From NCBI GenBank assembly GCA_024742755.1, contig JANSXW010000048.1, positions 1-40,694 on the forward strand: a stretch of 40,694 bases of DNA. The letters run 5' to 3'. Both the position numbers and the translations under genes were made by a program. Positions 1 through 9,330 of the stretch are shown in pieces. The notes beneath the pieces are model-generated. The model saw only the letters and a program-made list of their open reading frames with translations, was not told where the DNA came from and made no database searches. This DNA comes from a bacterium. GTDB taxonomy: Bacteria; Bacteroidota; Bacteroidia; Chitinophagales; Saprospiraceae. How positions within the stretch are numbered: position 1 is the first letter of the stretch; each line of letters begins with the position of its first letter.

Positions 1-93
1 CCTGATAATCATCAGGTTAGAAAGAGAGCGAACATTAATTTACACAGCTAGGGAAACCCATTGGTTTGTCGAAATTTTAAAACAGGAAATTTT
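1..93. other. Intergenic leader upstream of the TonB-dependent receptor
   Basis: A short perfect inverted repeat lies at the window edge (CCTGAT at 1-6, ATCAGG at 11-16) and could be the tail of a terminator for a gene outside the window. TTGGTTTG at 61-68 matches the Bacteroidota -7 box TAnnTTTG at seven of eight bases and would start a leader of about 20 nt, but no good -33 TTTG sits at the right distance. The stretch just before the start codon at 94 is A/T-rich, as is usual in this phylum. No coding region is visible. Confidence 0.3.
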
Positions 94-3000
94 ATGGTAC
101 GTAATTTACTCGTGTTATTCGTACTCCTCCTTTCGGGAGCGGCTGTCTTCGGGCAGACTTCGCTTCAGGGAGAGGTGGTAGACGATACCGGGGAGCCGAT
201 TATCTTCGGTTCGGTAGCACTCTACAAAAACGGAGTACTCGTTACTGGTACTGAGACCGATTTTGATGGTAATTATTCCTTCAATGAAATCGATCCCGGT
301 ACCTATGATGTTGAAGCCAGCTACGTTGGCTACAATAAGCAGCGTGTGGAAGATGTCCAGGTCTTCGCTGGTAAGGCCAACCGCCTTGATATCACAATGA
401 CCTCAGATGCGGTCAACCTCGATGAGGTCGTGGTTACTTCCTATAAGGTGCCGCTCGTAGAGCAGGACAATACCACACAGGGAGCTACCATTACCAGTGA
501 TCAGATCAAAAACCTCCCTACCCGTAACATCAATGCGCTCGCAGCGACTACGGCTGGCCTTGCCAGTGCCGACGAAGGAGATGCGATCGCCGTTCGGGGC
601 TCCCGGAGTAACGCAACCGACTACTACGTGGACGGTATCCGCGTGCAGGGCAACCTGATCCCGGAATCGGAAATTGAGCAGCTGCAGGTGATCACCGGTG
701 GTATCGAAGCCCAGTACGGTGACGTTACTGGTGGTATCATTTCGATTACGACCAAGGGGCCATCCAATCAGTTCTCCGGTGGTGTTGAAGTGGAGACTTC
801 TCAGTTTACAGATGCCTTTGATCAAAGGCTCGTTGGGTTCAACCTTTCCGGCCCTATTCTTAAGAAGCGGAACGAAGATGGCACTAAAGGAGAGTCCATT
901 TTGGGCTTCCGCCTTGCAGGCCGTTTGACAGATCAGCTGGATGATGACCCGCCCGCAACGCCTATTTTCAGAGTGAAGGATGAGGTGCTGGCAGAACTGC
1001 AGGCGAATCCTGTGATAAATATTGGGGGTAACAATCTGGTTGCTGCCGATTTCCTTACTAACGAGGATGTGGATATCCTGGACTTTCAGCCAAACGAGCA
1101 ATACACCCGCTACGACCTGACCGGAAAGTTGGATGCACGGCTTAGCGATGCGATAGACATTACTATCACGGCTCAGGCGTATGATCAGGCGAATCAGTTT
1201 ACGCCCGGTGAAGGCTCTCAAACCGGAACAAACTGGCGTCTGCTCAACCTGCAGAACAACCCAACGGACAACGAGCAGAACTACCGCGGCAACTTCCGCT
1301 TCCGTCACCGTTTGGGCGGTGCCAATTCCGGAGATGAAAGCGGTGGGTCTTTGATTCAGAATGCGAGCTACACGCTTCAGTTTGGTTACGAAAAGAACCT
1401 TCAGGACCTTGAAGACCCACGTCACGGCGACAATCTGTTTAACTATGGTTACATCGGCAACTTCGAACAGGAGTGGCGCCCAACCTGGGATATTCAGCCA
1501 GATGACTCTCTGGGCGTGGTCGCTATTCATACGGACTACCTTCAGGTGCTGACCGACTATACACCGGGCGATGTGAACCCGGTTTTGGCCAACTACAACA
1601 ACGTTTTCCAGGATGGTGATGCCTTTGAGATACCACCCACCCTGCAAGCTTTTAATACTTTCAACGGGGTAACCAACTCCGTTTTCAACAGTTCCTGGAA
1701 TTTCCACACGAATGTGGGAACAGTATACAACCTGAATCGTAAGCGCGACCGGGATACCTATACTTTCCAGGCCCGTACTTCCTTTGACTTGGTACCTGGT
1801 GGCTCTGACAAAGGCCGCCACAACATTCAGCTGGGTGTATGGTACGAGGAGCGGATCAACCGCGAATGGTCGATCAACCCACGTTCTCTGTGGCTGCTGG
1901 CCCGTCAGTTGGCAAACAGCCATATTCAGGGTATTCCATTTGGTGAGGACAACCGCCCACTCAGTGATACACTGGACGTCGTGCCTGTATTTGACCCACA
2001 GACTGGTGCACCCATCATCAATCCATTTACCGGTGAGCAGTTCATGGGCGCTATCCATGATGTTGTGATTACACCGGGAGACGAAGCTCAGTTCTTTGAA
2101 CGTGTGCGTAACGTAACGGGTGACGGGCTGAAAGATTTCGTGAATATTGATGCCCTTTCTCCTGATCAGCTGAGCCTTGATATGTTCTCTGCCCGGGAGT
2201 TGAATGACTTTGTTGTTGGTGGCTCGCCTATCCTGAGTTACTTCGGCTATGACTACCTGGGGAATACCTTTAATGGTTCTTTCGAGGACTTCTTTACCAC
2301 GCGTGACCCGGCGACAGGGCTGCGTACTTTCCCGGTAGCGCCTTTCCGCCCGATTTACGGTGCAGCCTACATTCAGGATAAGTTCACCTTTAAGGATATC
2401 ATTTTCCGTTTAGGTGTGCGGGTTGACCGCTATGATGCGAACACAAGCGTACTTAAGGATAACTTCTCTCTTTACGAGATCCTCGGTGCGGAAGACTACC
2501 ACAATCAGTTTGGTGGGGAGCGCCCCGGTGGCATCGGTGACGACTTTAAAGTATATGTGGATGAGTCAGGCGAAAACGTGCAGGCTTACCGCGATGGCGA
2601 AAACTGGTTCCGTCCGAACGGTAACCCGGTAAACAACCCAGCCCTTATTTTCCAGGGTGGTACCGTGAACCCAATCTACGCAAGTGAGCGTGCCCGCGAG
2701 GACGTTGACTACATCAAGAAGGAGGATTTCAACCCGGATGCATCCTTTGAGGATTATGAGGTACAGGTGAATGTGATGCCTCGACTGGCTTTCTCCTTCC
2801 CGATTTCGGATGAGGCTAACTTCTTTGCGCACTACGATATCCTTGTTCAGCGCCCGCCTTCCAATTCGATCGCGTCCCCGCTGGATTTCTTCTACTTCTT
2901 TGACCGCCCCAACCTGGACCGGAACAACCCGAACCTGCGTCCGGAGCGTACCATTGACTATGAAGTTGGTTTCCAGCAGAAGCTGTCTAACTCATCTGCT

Positions 3001-3801
3001 TTGAAGATCGCTGCCTACTATAAGGAGATGCGCGATATGATTCAGCTGCGTACTTTCTTCCCGGTTCCAATCATTGGTCGTTATACGACTTTCGACAACC
3101 TGGATTTTGGTACCGTTAAAGGCTTCTCGCTTGCTTATGACCTGCGTCGTACCGGCAATGTATCTCTGAACCTGAACTATACCCTTCAGTTTGCTGACGG
3201 TACAGGTTCAAATGCAGAGTCGCAGCGTAACGTAGCTAACCGTGGTGTACTCCGTACGCTGTTCCCGCTTAACTTTGACGAGCGTCACCGTATCGTCGCC
3301 GTACTGGACTACCGCTACGGATCAGGGAAACAGTACAATGGCCCACGTTTGTTTGGCTCAGACATCCTTGCCAACGCAGGCCTGAACCTGCAGGCAACAG
3401 CTGTATCCGGTCGCCCATTCACTGCCACGAGCCTGCCTCAGGAACTGGGTGGTGCTGGTGTGATTGGCTCCCTGAACGGCGCGCGCCTGCCCTGGAACTA
3501 TGTACTTAATGCACGGATTGATAAAAATTTCAACATAGGCAAGAACATGGGGCTCAACATTTACTGTCGGGTTTCCAACCTTCTTGACCGCCGGAACGTG
3601 ATCAATGTGTATTCTGCAACTGGTTCTCCTGAAGATGATGGCTACCTGGCTTCACCTTTTGGACAGAGCCAAATCCGGAGTATTGATGCTTCTCAGCGGG
3701 ATGTACAGGCCTTCCTGGCGTCTTATCAGTGGCGGATGTTGAACCCTAACTTCTTCAGCCTTCCACGGCGGATTTACCTGGGGGCAATCTTTGATTTCTA
3801 A
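94..3801 (+). CDS. TonB-dependent outer-membrane receptor with carboxypeptidase-like regulatory domain
   Basis: Predicted outer-membrane receptor of 1235 residues that would import a ligand using TonB/ExbBD energy; the substrate cannot be read from sequence. A TTG at 61 is in frame, but the ATG at 94 starts a clean signal peptide (residues 1-21, ending VFGQ) and is preferred. Residues about 23-102 form a beta-sandwich CarboxypepD_reg-like domain, followed by the TonB-box-like LDEVVVTSY (109-117) and a plug with the typical AVRGSRS and GGIEAQYGDVTGGII segments. The remainder is a barrel ending in phenylalanine, as expected of a BAM substrate. It is followed by a large T9SS-type protein and a PorV/PorQ-like protein on the same strand, so it probably works with a surface-exposed partner. 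There is no SusD homologue beside it, so it is not a classical SusCD pair. Arginine and glycine codons are strongly biased to CGT and GGT, suggesting high expression. Confidence 0.93.
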   Translation: MVRNLLVLFVLLLSGAAVFGQTSLQGEVVDDTGEPIIFGSVALYKNGVLVTGTETDFDGNYSFNEIDPGTYDVEASYVGYNKQRVEDVQVFAGKANRLDITMTSDAVNLDEVVVTSYKVPLVEQDNTTQGATITSDQIKNLPTRNINALAATTAGLASADEGDAIAVRGSRSNATDYYVDGIRVQGNLIPESEIEQLQVITGGIEAQYGDVTGGIISITTKGPSNQFSGGVEVETSQFTDAFDQRLVGFNLSGPILKKRNEDGTKGESILGFRLAGRLTDQLDDDPPATPIFRVKDEVLAELQANPVINIGGNNLVAADFLTNEDVDILDFQPNEQYTRYDLTGKLDARLSDAIDITITAQAYDQANQFTPGEGSQTGTNWRLLNLQNNPTDNEQNYRGNFRFRHRLGGANSGDESGGSLIQNASYTLQFGYEKNLQDLEDPRHGDNLFNYGYIGNFEQEWRPTWDIQPDDSLGVVAIHTDYLQVLTDYTPGDVNPVLANYNNVFQDGDAFEIPPTLQAFNTFNGVTNSVFNSSWNFHTNVGTVYNLNRKRDRDTYTFQARTSFDLVPGGSDKGRHNIQLGVWYEERINREWSINPRSLWLLARQLANSHIQGIPFGEDNRPLSDTLDVVPVFDPQTGAPIINPFTGEQFMGAIHDVVITPGDEAQFFERVRNVTGDGLKDFVNIDALSPDQLSLDMFSARELNDFVVGGSPILSYFGYDYLGNTFNGSFEDFFTTRDPATGLRTFPVAPFRPIYGAAYIQDKFTFKDIIFRLGVRVDRYDANTSVLKDNFSLYEILGAEDYHNQFGGERPGGIGDDFKVYVDESGENVQAYRDGENWFRPNGNPVNNPALIFQGGTVNPIYASERAREDVDYIKKEDFNPDASFEDYEVQVNVMPRLAFSFPISDEANFFAHYDILVQRPPSNSIASPLDFFYFFDRPNLDRNNPNLRPERTIDYEVGFQQKLSNSSALKIAAYYKEMRDMIQLRTFFPVPIIGRYTTFDNLDFGTVKGFSLAYDLRRTGNVSLNLNYTLQFADGTGSNAESQRNVANRGVLRTLFPLNFDERHRIVAVLDYRYGSGKQYNGPRLFGSDILANAGLNLQATAVSGRPFTATSLPQELGGAGVIGSLNGARLPWNYVLNARIDKNFNIGKNMGLNIYCRVSNLLDRRNVINVYSATGSPEDDGYLASPFGQSQIRSIDASQRDVQAFLASYQWRMLNPNFFSLPRRIYLGAIFDF

Positions 3802-3819
3802 TACAACTTTTGATATGTA

Positions 3820-3853
3820 CCCCGCCGCCTGTCTTATATGGCTGACGGCGGGG
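3820..3853 (+). other. Hairpin between receptor gene and T9SS cargo gene
   Basis: An 8-bp perfect GC stem (CCCCGCCG at 3820-3827, CGGCGGGG at 3846-3853) encloses an 18-nt loop. It begins 19 nt after the receptor stop and ends 31 nt before the next start. The downstream sequence is T-rich but lacks a solid T-run, so it may be a partial terminator, an attenuator or an RNA-stability element. Confidence 0.5.
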
Positions 3854-3884
3854 GCAATCATTCTTCATTCTTTCAATTTTAAAA

Positions 3885-6800
3885 ATGCGTGCTATGCGTA
3901 AAATATTATTCACTTTATTGGGAGCCGTGCTTTCGGTTGCCGTGGCATCTGCCCACGTCAATCCCGAACGAGAGAATGCCCCCAATAATAACAACGATCA
4001 AGTCAGCTTCCGGTCCAACTGTGATGTGGCCAAAGCTCAGCGCGATCAGGCGGTGAACAACGTTCGTGCCCGTCTGACAACCGGAGGTGACGTATGGTGG
4101 GATGGTAACGACGGCCGTTATGTCGTGCCTAAAGTCCCACCGGGTGAGCCTGAAGTATCTTCCATTTTCGCTGGTGCTGTTTGGCTCGGTGGTGTGGATG
4201 CCGCAGGTAACCTTAAGCTTGCTGCTCAGACTTATGGCCGGAGCAGTGGTGCTACCGATTTCTGGTCTGGCCCATTGACTCCGCTTAACGCGGAAAACCC
4301 TGGTGAGACTGACCAGGAAACTTGTTCTAACTGGGATGCATTCTTTGTAGTGACTGGTGACGAAATTGATGAGCACCTGCGTCTCTACAATGAATCTGTC
4401 GAAAACGGAACGCCCTACGAGCCTTCACAAATACCAAGTGGTGTACGTGGCTGGCCAGGTCGTGGCAACCCTTATTTCTTTGATGTTAATGGCTTTGAAC
4501 TACCCAATACTGCTCAGGGCCTTGCCGGATTTGCTGATCAGGATGCAGATGGTTTGTACAACCCACTGAACGGTGACTTCCCAATTATTGAAATTCGCGG
4601 ATGCCCGGAACCACAGTATCCGGATGAAATGATCTTCTGGATCTACAACGATAACGGTAACGTACACACACAGTCTAATGCGGATCCAATCCGTATGGAG
4701 ATTCAGGTTCAGGCTTTTGGCTATGCCACAAATGATGAGCTGAACGATATGACCTTCCAGCGTTACAAGCTGATTAACCGTGCACTGGAGCCGATCGACT
4801 CTACCTTCTTTGCGATGTGGGTTGACCCGGATTTGGGCTGCTATACGGATGACTTCATCGGTTGTGATACCGTACGTAGTTTAGGGTATGTATACAACGA
4901 AGATGCGTTGGACGGTCAGACTGGCTGTCAGTGCCCTCAGGGTGTAAACACTTACTGTGACGAAATTCCATTGCTTGGGGTGGACTACTTCCGTGGCCCT
5001 CTTGCTCCGGTACGTTTTGGTGAGAATGGCGAGTTGATTCCAATTGAGGTAGGGGAAAACCCGGATACCGCAATTGAGTTGGGTATGTCTTCCTTCACCT
5101 ATTACAATAATGGTAGTCTTCCGGGGACTCCTCCGGGTACTTCTGACCCCAGCCAGCCTATCGAGTATTACAGATACCTTACCGGCCACTGGCGTGACGG
5201 TACCCCGTTCACCTATGGAGGTGAGGCCTATCAGGATGGTACTGAACCTATTGATTATGCATACACCGAGGCACCGGACGATGTGGACGGATGGTCCATG
5301 TGTACAGCTGATGTAACGCTTGGCCAGGACCGCCGTACGATTCAGGCTTCCGGTCCTTTCCTGCTGAGCCCAGGTGCCGTGAACGAGCTGATTATTGGTG
5401 TGGTTTGGGTAGCTGACCAGCCTTACCCATGTCCTTCCATTCGTCAGTTGCAGCAGGCCGATGATATCGCGCAGGCCCTGTTTGACAACTGCTTTGATAT
5501 TGTAGACGGGCCAGACGCACCGGATATTGATATCATCGAACTGGATGAGGAGCTGATCCTTGTACTGACCAATGATGAGCAAAGCTCTAACAATGCATTC
5601 GAAGCTTACGCAGAGCGCGGGCTCGAAATCCCTGAGACAGTTGAGGACAGCCTTTATGTGTTTGAAGGTTATAAGATTTATCAGGTTGCCGGTCCTAACG
5701 TAGGCCTGACTCCTGATAATATCAACAATCCAAACCTTGTGCGCCTTATTGCGCAGGTAGATATTACGAATGGTGTAGACCGCCTCTTCAACTGGGTATC
5801 TGTTGATAACCCAACAGGAGAGCCTTATTATGTGCCTGAGTTGCAGGTAGAGGGGCGTAACCGCGGTATTCAGCATACCTTCCGGGTGACGGAGGATGCC
5901 TTCGCAGAGGGTGCCCGCTCCTTAATTAACCACAGGCAATATTACTTTGTGGCGGTAGCCTACGCTTACAATGAGTATGAACCATTCGATCCGGAAACGG
6001 TACTTGGTCAGCCGGAGCCTTATCTGGAAGGCCGTGGTAATATCGGCCCTAATGGCGATGGTTTGCCGTACACAGCGATACCAAGGCCTATCATCTATCA
6101 GGATCTGAATGCAGCTTATGGTGATGGTGCCATCATCACACGTGTTGACGGTGTCGGTGCGGGCCGTAACTTCCTGGACCTGAGTGAGGAAACGCATGCA
6201 GGCATGGAAGAAGCGTTCGCCGATGGCGAGCCTTACCAGGAAAATCTGGTATATGCGCCGGGCGCCGGTCCAATTCAAATTTTGATCTACAATCCGCTTG
6301 ATGTTGTTGACGGCGAGTTCGAGATCGAATTCATGGACAGCAATATGGACGATGAAACCCTGGAAGATGATGCCCGCTGGGTACTTCGTAACCTGGATGA
6401 CGGTACTGAAATTATGTCCGCTCGCACGATTGAGGTATTGAATGAGCAGATTATTGCTGAATTTGGTTTCTCTGTAAACATTGGACAGGTTGCTGAGCCA
6501 GGTGAGCAGGAAACCGAAGAAAACGGCTATATCGGTTTTGATGTCGAATATGAAAGAGGCAATGCTGCGAACCCATGGTTGGCTTACATTCCTGAGAACT
6601 TTGACCTCACCGGCGGTCAGGCAGGTTTTGGCAACAGCCAGCTGTTCGATTACATCTCTACTGCTGATGGAGAGCGGGATGCTGCGATTGACCCGGATGG
6701 CGGTTTGACGCAATTCGGTGAGGCGCCGCTTATGCCTTACTACCTGCTTGACTGGACCGCACGCGGAACATTCCAGCTTCCATTCATCAGCCCGGTTTGG

Positions 6801-8006
6801 GCTAACAACAGCGGTAGCGGTATCGTCCGCAACCAGATGGACCTGGAAGACCTGAATAACGTCGATATCGTATTCACACCAAACAAAGATCTCTGGAGCC
6901 GCTGTGTCGTTATCGAAACGGCCAACCGTTTCTACACAGAGTCCGGATTCACCACGGAAGGTATGGTGAACCAGTTCGATCTGCGTGCCGCTCCTTCAGT
7001 GGGTAAAGAGGCAGGGCCTGATGGCTTGCCTGTACCGGATGAAGATGGTACCGGCATGGGATGGTTCCCTGGCTATGCAATTGATGTGGAAACAGGTCAG
7101 CGCCTGAATATCTTCTTTGGAGAGAACTCTGTTTATCGTCCTGACAACCCACTGCTGGCAGATACTGTTGTGACCTTCACAGATGGTAATAACGGAGCGG
7201 ACATGATGTTCAACCCATCCAGTCAGATTGTGATCCCTGAGGTGGCTAACCTGGGCCTGCTGCCGGTATATGCAGGTGGCCAGCACATGATTTACGTTAC
7301 CAAGACACCATATGATAGCTGTGCAAGCTTCCGCGACAACTTCGCGCCAAGCCCACTGCCACTGTCTAAGGTTCGTTCCGTACGTGAAATCACCTGGGCA
7401 GGCCTGATGATCGGCAACAACGACTTCCCATTCACCAACTACGAGCAGGGCTTGATTCCCGGTGGAGAGGAAGCGCGTGTGAAACTCCGTGTGACCAACC
7501 CATATCAGGTGGAAGTCGATATCGAGAATATTGATGGCGATCAGCGTACCGGTACAGGTGAGAACAACTACCATCCAAAGTATCAGTTCTCTATCGAGGG
7601 CGCCGCTCCGACTGAGCTGGACGAGGAAGGTGTTGCTAATGCACTGGAGGACATCCTTGTGGTGCCTAACCCATACTACGGGTTCTCAGACTACGAGACT
7701 TCACAGTTCACAACTACGGTAAAGATCACGAACCTGCCAGCGAAATGTGTGGTAACCATCTACACCCTCGAAGGTAAGTTTATCCGTCAGTACAACCGTG
7801 ATGAGATTGGAACCATTCCGGAAGGTGGCAACCGTGCCGTTGAGCGCAATCAGATCACTCCTGCACTGGAGTGGGACCTGAACAACAGCAAAGGAATTCC
7901 AGTGGCAAGTGGTGTATACCTCATCCACGTTGCAGCGGAAGGACTCGGTGAAAGAACCATTAAGTGGTTTGGCGTGAACCGTCAGTTTGACCCATCAGGG
8001 TTGTAA
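3885..8006 (+). CDS. Large secreted protein with T9SS-type C-terminal sorting domain
   Basis: Predicted surface or secreted protein of 1373 residues. A signal peptide ends near residue 23 (VAVASA), from ATG 3885 or the in-frame ATG at 3894. The N-terminal part has the segments GGDVWWDG, AGAVWLGGVDAAGNLKLAAQ and DFWSGPL, which recur in large Bacteroidota surface proteins as I recall the family. The middle is acidic, with many Asp/Asn/Gly loops and clustered cysteines (around GCQCPQGVNTYCDE), fitting an extracellular beta-rich protein. The last roughly 110 residues (from ILVVPNPYYGFS through IYTLEGKFIRQY to GVYLIHV) resemble a T9SS sorting domain, followed by a short tail ending DPSGL. No enzymatic motif is recognised. 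Being followed by a PorV/PorQ-like gene supports T9SS export. Codon use is CGT/GGT-rich, as in its two neighbours. Confidence 0.8.
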   Translation: MRAMRKILFTLLGAVLSVAVASAHVNPERENAPNNNNDQVSFRSNCDVAKAQRDQAVNNVRARLTTGGDVWWDGNDGRYVVPKVPPGEPEVSSIFAGAVWLGGVDAAGNLKLAAQTYGRSSGATDFWSGPLTPLNAENPGETDQETCSNWDAFFVVTGDEIDEHLRLYNESVENGTPYEPSQIPSGVRGWPGRGNPYFFDVNGFELPNTAQGLAGFADQDADGLYNPLNGDFPIIEIRGCPEPQYPDEMIFWIYNDNGNVHTQSNADPIRMEIQVQAFGYATNDELNDMTFQRYKLINRALEPIDSTFFAMWVDPDLGCYTDDFIGCDTVRSLGYVYNEDALDGQTGCQCPQGVNTYCDEIPLLGVDYFRGPLAPVRFGENGELIPIEVGENPDTAIELGMSSFTYYNNGSLPGTPPGTSDPSQPIEYYRYLTGHWRDGTPFTYGGEAYQDGTEPIDYAYTEAPDDVDGWSMCTADVTLGQDRRTIQASGPFLLSPGAVNELIIGVVWVADQPYPCPSIRQLQQADDIAQALFDNCFDIVDGPDAPDIDIIELDEELILVLTNDEQSSNNAFEAYAERGLEIPETVEDSLYVFEGYKIYQVAGPNVGLTPDNINNPNLVRLIAQVDITNGVDRLFNWVSVDNPTGEPYYVPELQVEGRNRGIQHTFRVTEDAFAEGARSLINHRQYYFVAVAYAYNEYEPFDPETVLGQPEPYLEGRGNIGPNGDGLPYTAIPRPIIYQDLNAAYGDGAIITRVDGVGAGRNFLDLSEETHAGMEEAFADGEPYQENLVYAPGAGPIQILIYNPLDVVDGEFEIEFMDSNMDDETLEDDARWVLRNLDDGTEIMSARTIEVLNEQIIAEFGFSVNIGQVAEPGEQETEENGYIGFDVEYERGNAANPWLAYIPENFDLTGGQAGFGNSQLFDYISTADGERDAAIDPDGGLTQFGEAPLMPYYLLDWTARGTFQLPFISPVWANNSGSGIVRNQMDLEDLNNVDIVFTPNKDLWSRCVVIETANRFYTESGFTTEGMVNQFDLRAAPSVGKEAGPDGLPVPDEDGTGMGWFPGYAIDVETGQRLNIFFGENSVYRPDNPLLADTVVTFTDGNNGADMMFNPSSQIVIPEVANLGLLPVYAGGQHMIYVTKTPYDSCASFRDNFAPSPLPLSKVRSVREITWAGLMIGNNDFPFTNYEQGLIPGGEEARVKLRVTNPYQVEVDIENIDGDQRTGTGENNYHPKYQFSIEGAAPTELDEEGVANALEDILVVPNPYYGFSDYETSQFTTTVKITNLPAKCVVTIYTLEGKFIRQYNRDEIGTIPEGGNRAVERNQITPALEWDLNNSKGIPVASGVYLIHVAAEGLGERTIKWFGVNRQFDPSGL

Positions 8007-8030
8007 GCAACCTTAGAATTTTAAAATTTA

Positions 8031-8068
8031 GAGAGCCTTTCTGCCCCTGCAAGGGGGCGGAAAGCTCT
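8031..8068 (+). other. Long hairpin just upstream of the PorV-like gene
   Basis: A near-continuous stem pairs 8031-8047 with 8054-8068: GCCCC/GGGGC innermost, then a T-G wobble, CTTTC/GAAAG, a single bulged C, and GAGA against CTCT. The loop is about 6 nt. It ends 14 nt before the ATG at 8083. There is no T-run after it, so it could be a processing or stability element as well as a weak terminator. Confidence 0.55.
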
Positions 8069-8082
8069 TCAAAATATTTGGT

Positions 8083-9153
8083 ATGAATAAAATTACTACT
8101 TTACTTTTTGCCGTGGCTTTGGTTTGGGGCGTCACAGAATCTGCCTTCGCAGGTAACCCGGACCGTCAAGGTGAGGCAGGAGCAGCGCAGTTGCTGCTCA
8201 ACCCCTGGGCAGAAAGTGCAGGGTTGCACTCCATGACAACCTCTTTTGTGTCGGGAGTGGAAGCTATGCGCATCAACGTAGCTGGCTTATCCCGTATCAA
8301 TAAAACTGAAGTACAGATCGGGCACGGCCGGTATCTGGAAGGTACAGACATTCTTCTGAACGGCCTGGGGGTTTCTCAGAAGGTAGGAGAGTCTGGCGCG
8401 ATCGGCATCAGCCTGATGTCTGTGGATTTCGGTGATATTCCTGTGACGACCACTGATCAGCCGGGAGGTACCGGTTCGACATTCTCACCCAGCTTCTTTA
8501 ATCTGGGTATTGGCTACGCACATACCTTCGAGAATAAAATCTCCGTTGGTGTGCTTTTCCGTGGTGTTTCAGAATCTATTGCGGATGTGAATGCGTTTGG
8601 CTTTGCCCTTGACGCAGGCGTTCAGTATGTTACCGGCGAGAATGATAACTTCAAGTTCGGTATCGCACTTCGCAATATTGGCGGCCGTATGCAGTATGGT
8701 GGTGAAGGGCTTACCACTCAGGGGCCTTCTCCGAACAACGGTGGCTATGAACTGACGTTCAATCAGCGTGCTGCGGACTTCGAGTTGCCTTCTATGCTGA
8801 ATATCGGCTTGTCTTATGACTTCCTGATTACTGGTGGTACGCACCGGATCACTGTTTTGGGTAACTTTACTTCCAACTCTTTCTCTCAGGATCAGATTGG
8901 TGGTGGTATCGAGTACTCACTTAAGGACTTCTTTATGGTCCGGGGTGGCTACCGTTACGAGTTCGGTGCCGGCGATGCGGATACCTTCGATGACCCGATC
9001 TATACCGGATTGAGTGCAGGTGCAACGATTGCTGTTCCATTGGGCAAGGACACACCGGAAAGCCGTGCTTCGCGCTTTGCGATTGACTATGCCTACCGTA
9101 CAACCCGTGTCTGGAATGGTACCCACAATATCGGTGTACGTATCTCAATTTAA
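8083..9153 (+). CDS. PorV/PorQ-family outer-membrane protein
   Basis: Predicted 14-strand-type outer-membrane barrel of 356 residues. The signal peptide ends near residue 23 (ESAFA). The mature start, with AGAAQLLLNPWAESAGLHSM and then VEAMRINVAGLSR, is the PorV/PorQ-family signature in which a short Asn/Ala-Gly motif follows the first strands. The rest alternates Gly-rich beta-strands with turns (FNLGIGYAHTF, FKFGIALRNIGG, IGGGIEYSLKDFFMVRGGYRYEF) and ends in a typical terminal strand, VGVRISI. In characterised T9SS systems PorV shuttles CTD-bearing cargo from the translocon to the attachment complex. Standing directly after a CTD-type cargo gene, this paralogue may serve that protein; this is inference. 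It could equally be a generic member of the family. CGT/GGT codon bias suggests high expression. Confidence 0.8.
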   Translation: MNKITTLLFAVALVWGVTESAFAGNPDRQGEAGAAQLLLNPWAESAGLHSMTTSFVSGVEAMRINVAGLSRINKTEVQIGHGRYLEGTDILLNGLGVSQKVGESGAIGISLMSVDFGDIPVTTTDQPGGTGSTFSPSFFNLGIGYAHTFENKISVGVLFRGVSESIADVNAFGFALDAGVQYVTGENDNFKFGIALRNIGGRMQYGGEGLTTQGPSPNNGGYELTFNQRAADFELPSMLNIGLSYDFLITGGTHRITVLGNFTSNSFSQDQIGGGIEYSLKDFFMVRGGYRYEFGAGDADTFDDPIYTGLSAGATIAVPLGKDTPESRASRFAIDYAYRTTRVWNGTHNIGVRISI

Positions 9154-9162
9154 AGGGATCGC

Positions 9163-9193
9163 CCCCTGATACTTGTTTAATTCAGGGGTTTCT
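9163..9193 (+). terminator. Terminator after the PorV-like gene
   Basis: CCCCTGA (9163-9169) pairs with TCAGGGG (9182-9188) and is followed by TTTCTCTT. It starts 10 nt after the stop codon of the PorV-like gene and would end the three-gene surface module. Confidence 0.7.
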
Positions 9194-9203
9194 CTTATAT
9201 TTG
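9173..9203 (+). promoter_or_regulatory. Predicted Bacteroidota promoter ahead of greA
   Basis: TTG at 9173-9175, a 20-nt spacer, and a perfect TAnnTTTG box (TATATTTG at 9196-9203) match the Bacteroidota sigma-A consensus. The start site would fall near 9208-9211, immediately before the strong hairpin at 9217-9257. The promoter overlaps the terminator hairpin of the upstream operon. Confidence 0.6.
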
Positions 9204-9216
9204 TTTTTTACCTAGA

Positions 9217-9261
9217 GGCAAGAACGCTTCCGTCAATAGTACAGGAGCGTTCTTGCCTTTT
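9217..9261 (+). terminator. Strong intrinsic terminator-like hairpin in the greA leader
   Basis: GGCAAGAACGCT (9217-9228) pairs perfectly with AGCGTTCTTGCC (9246-9257), followed by TTTTC. The 12-bp stem plus T-run is the best terminator-like structure in this region. It lies between the predicted promoter box at 9196-9203 and greA, so it is either a second terminator for the upstream operon or an attenuator/short RNA terminator for greA. Confidence 0.75.
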
Positions 9262-9330
9262 CGTATAAGAATAGGAAGTTTCCTGTTCCACTCGCATACT
9301 ACGCTTTCAATTCTGAATTTTCCTGTGCTT

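Noticed and set aside
403..2058. Long open frame (551 codons) on the minus strand under the TonB receptor
   Set aside because: The receptor frame on the plus strand has an unambiguous domain order. The minus frame gives a protein without domains, a product of codon bias in a GC-rich gene.
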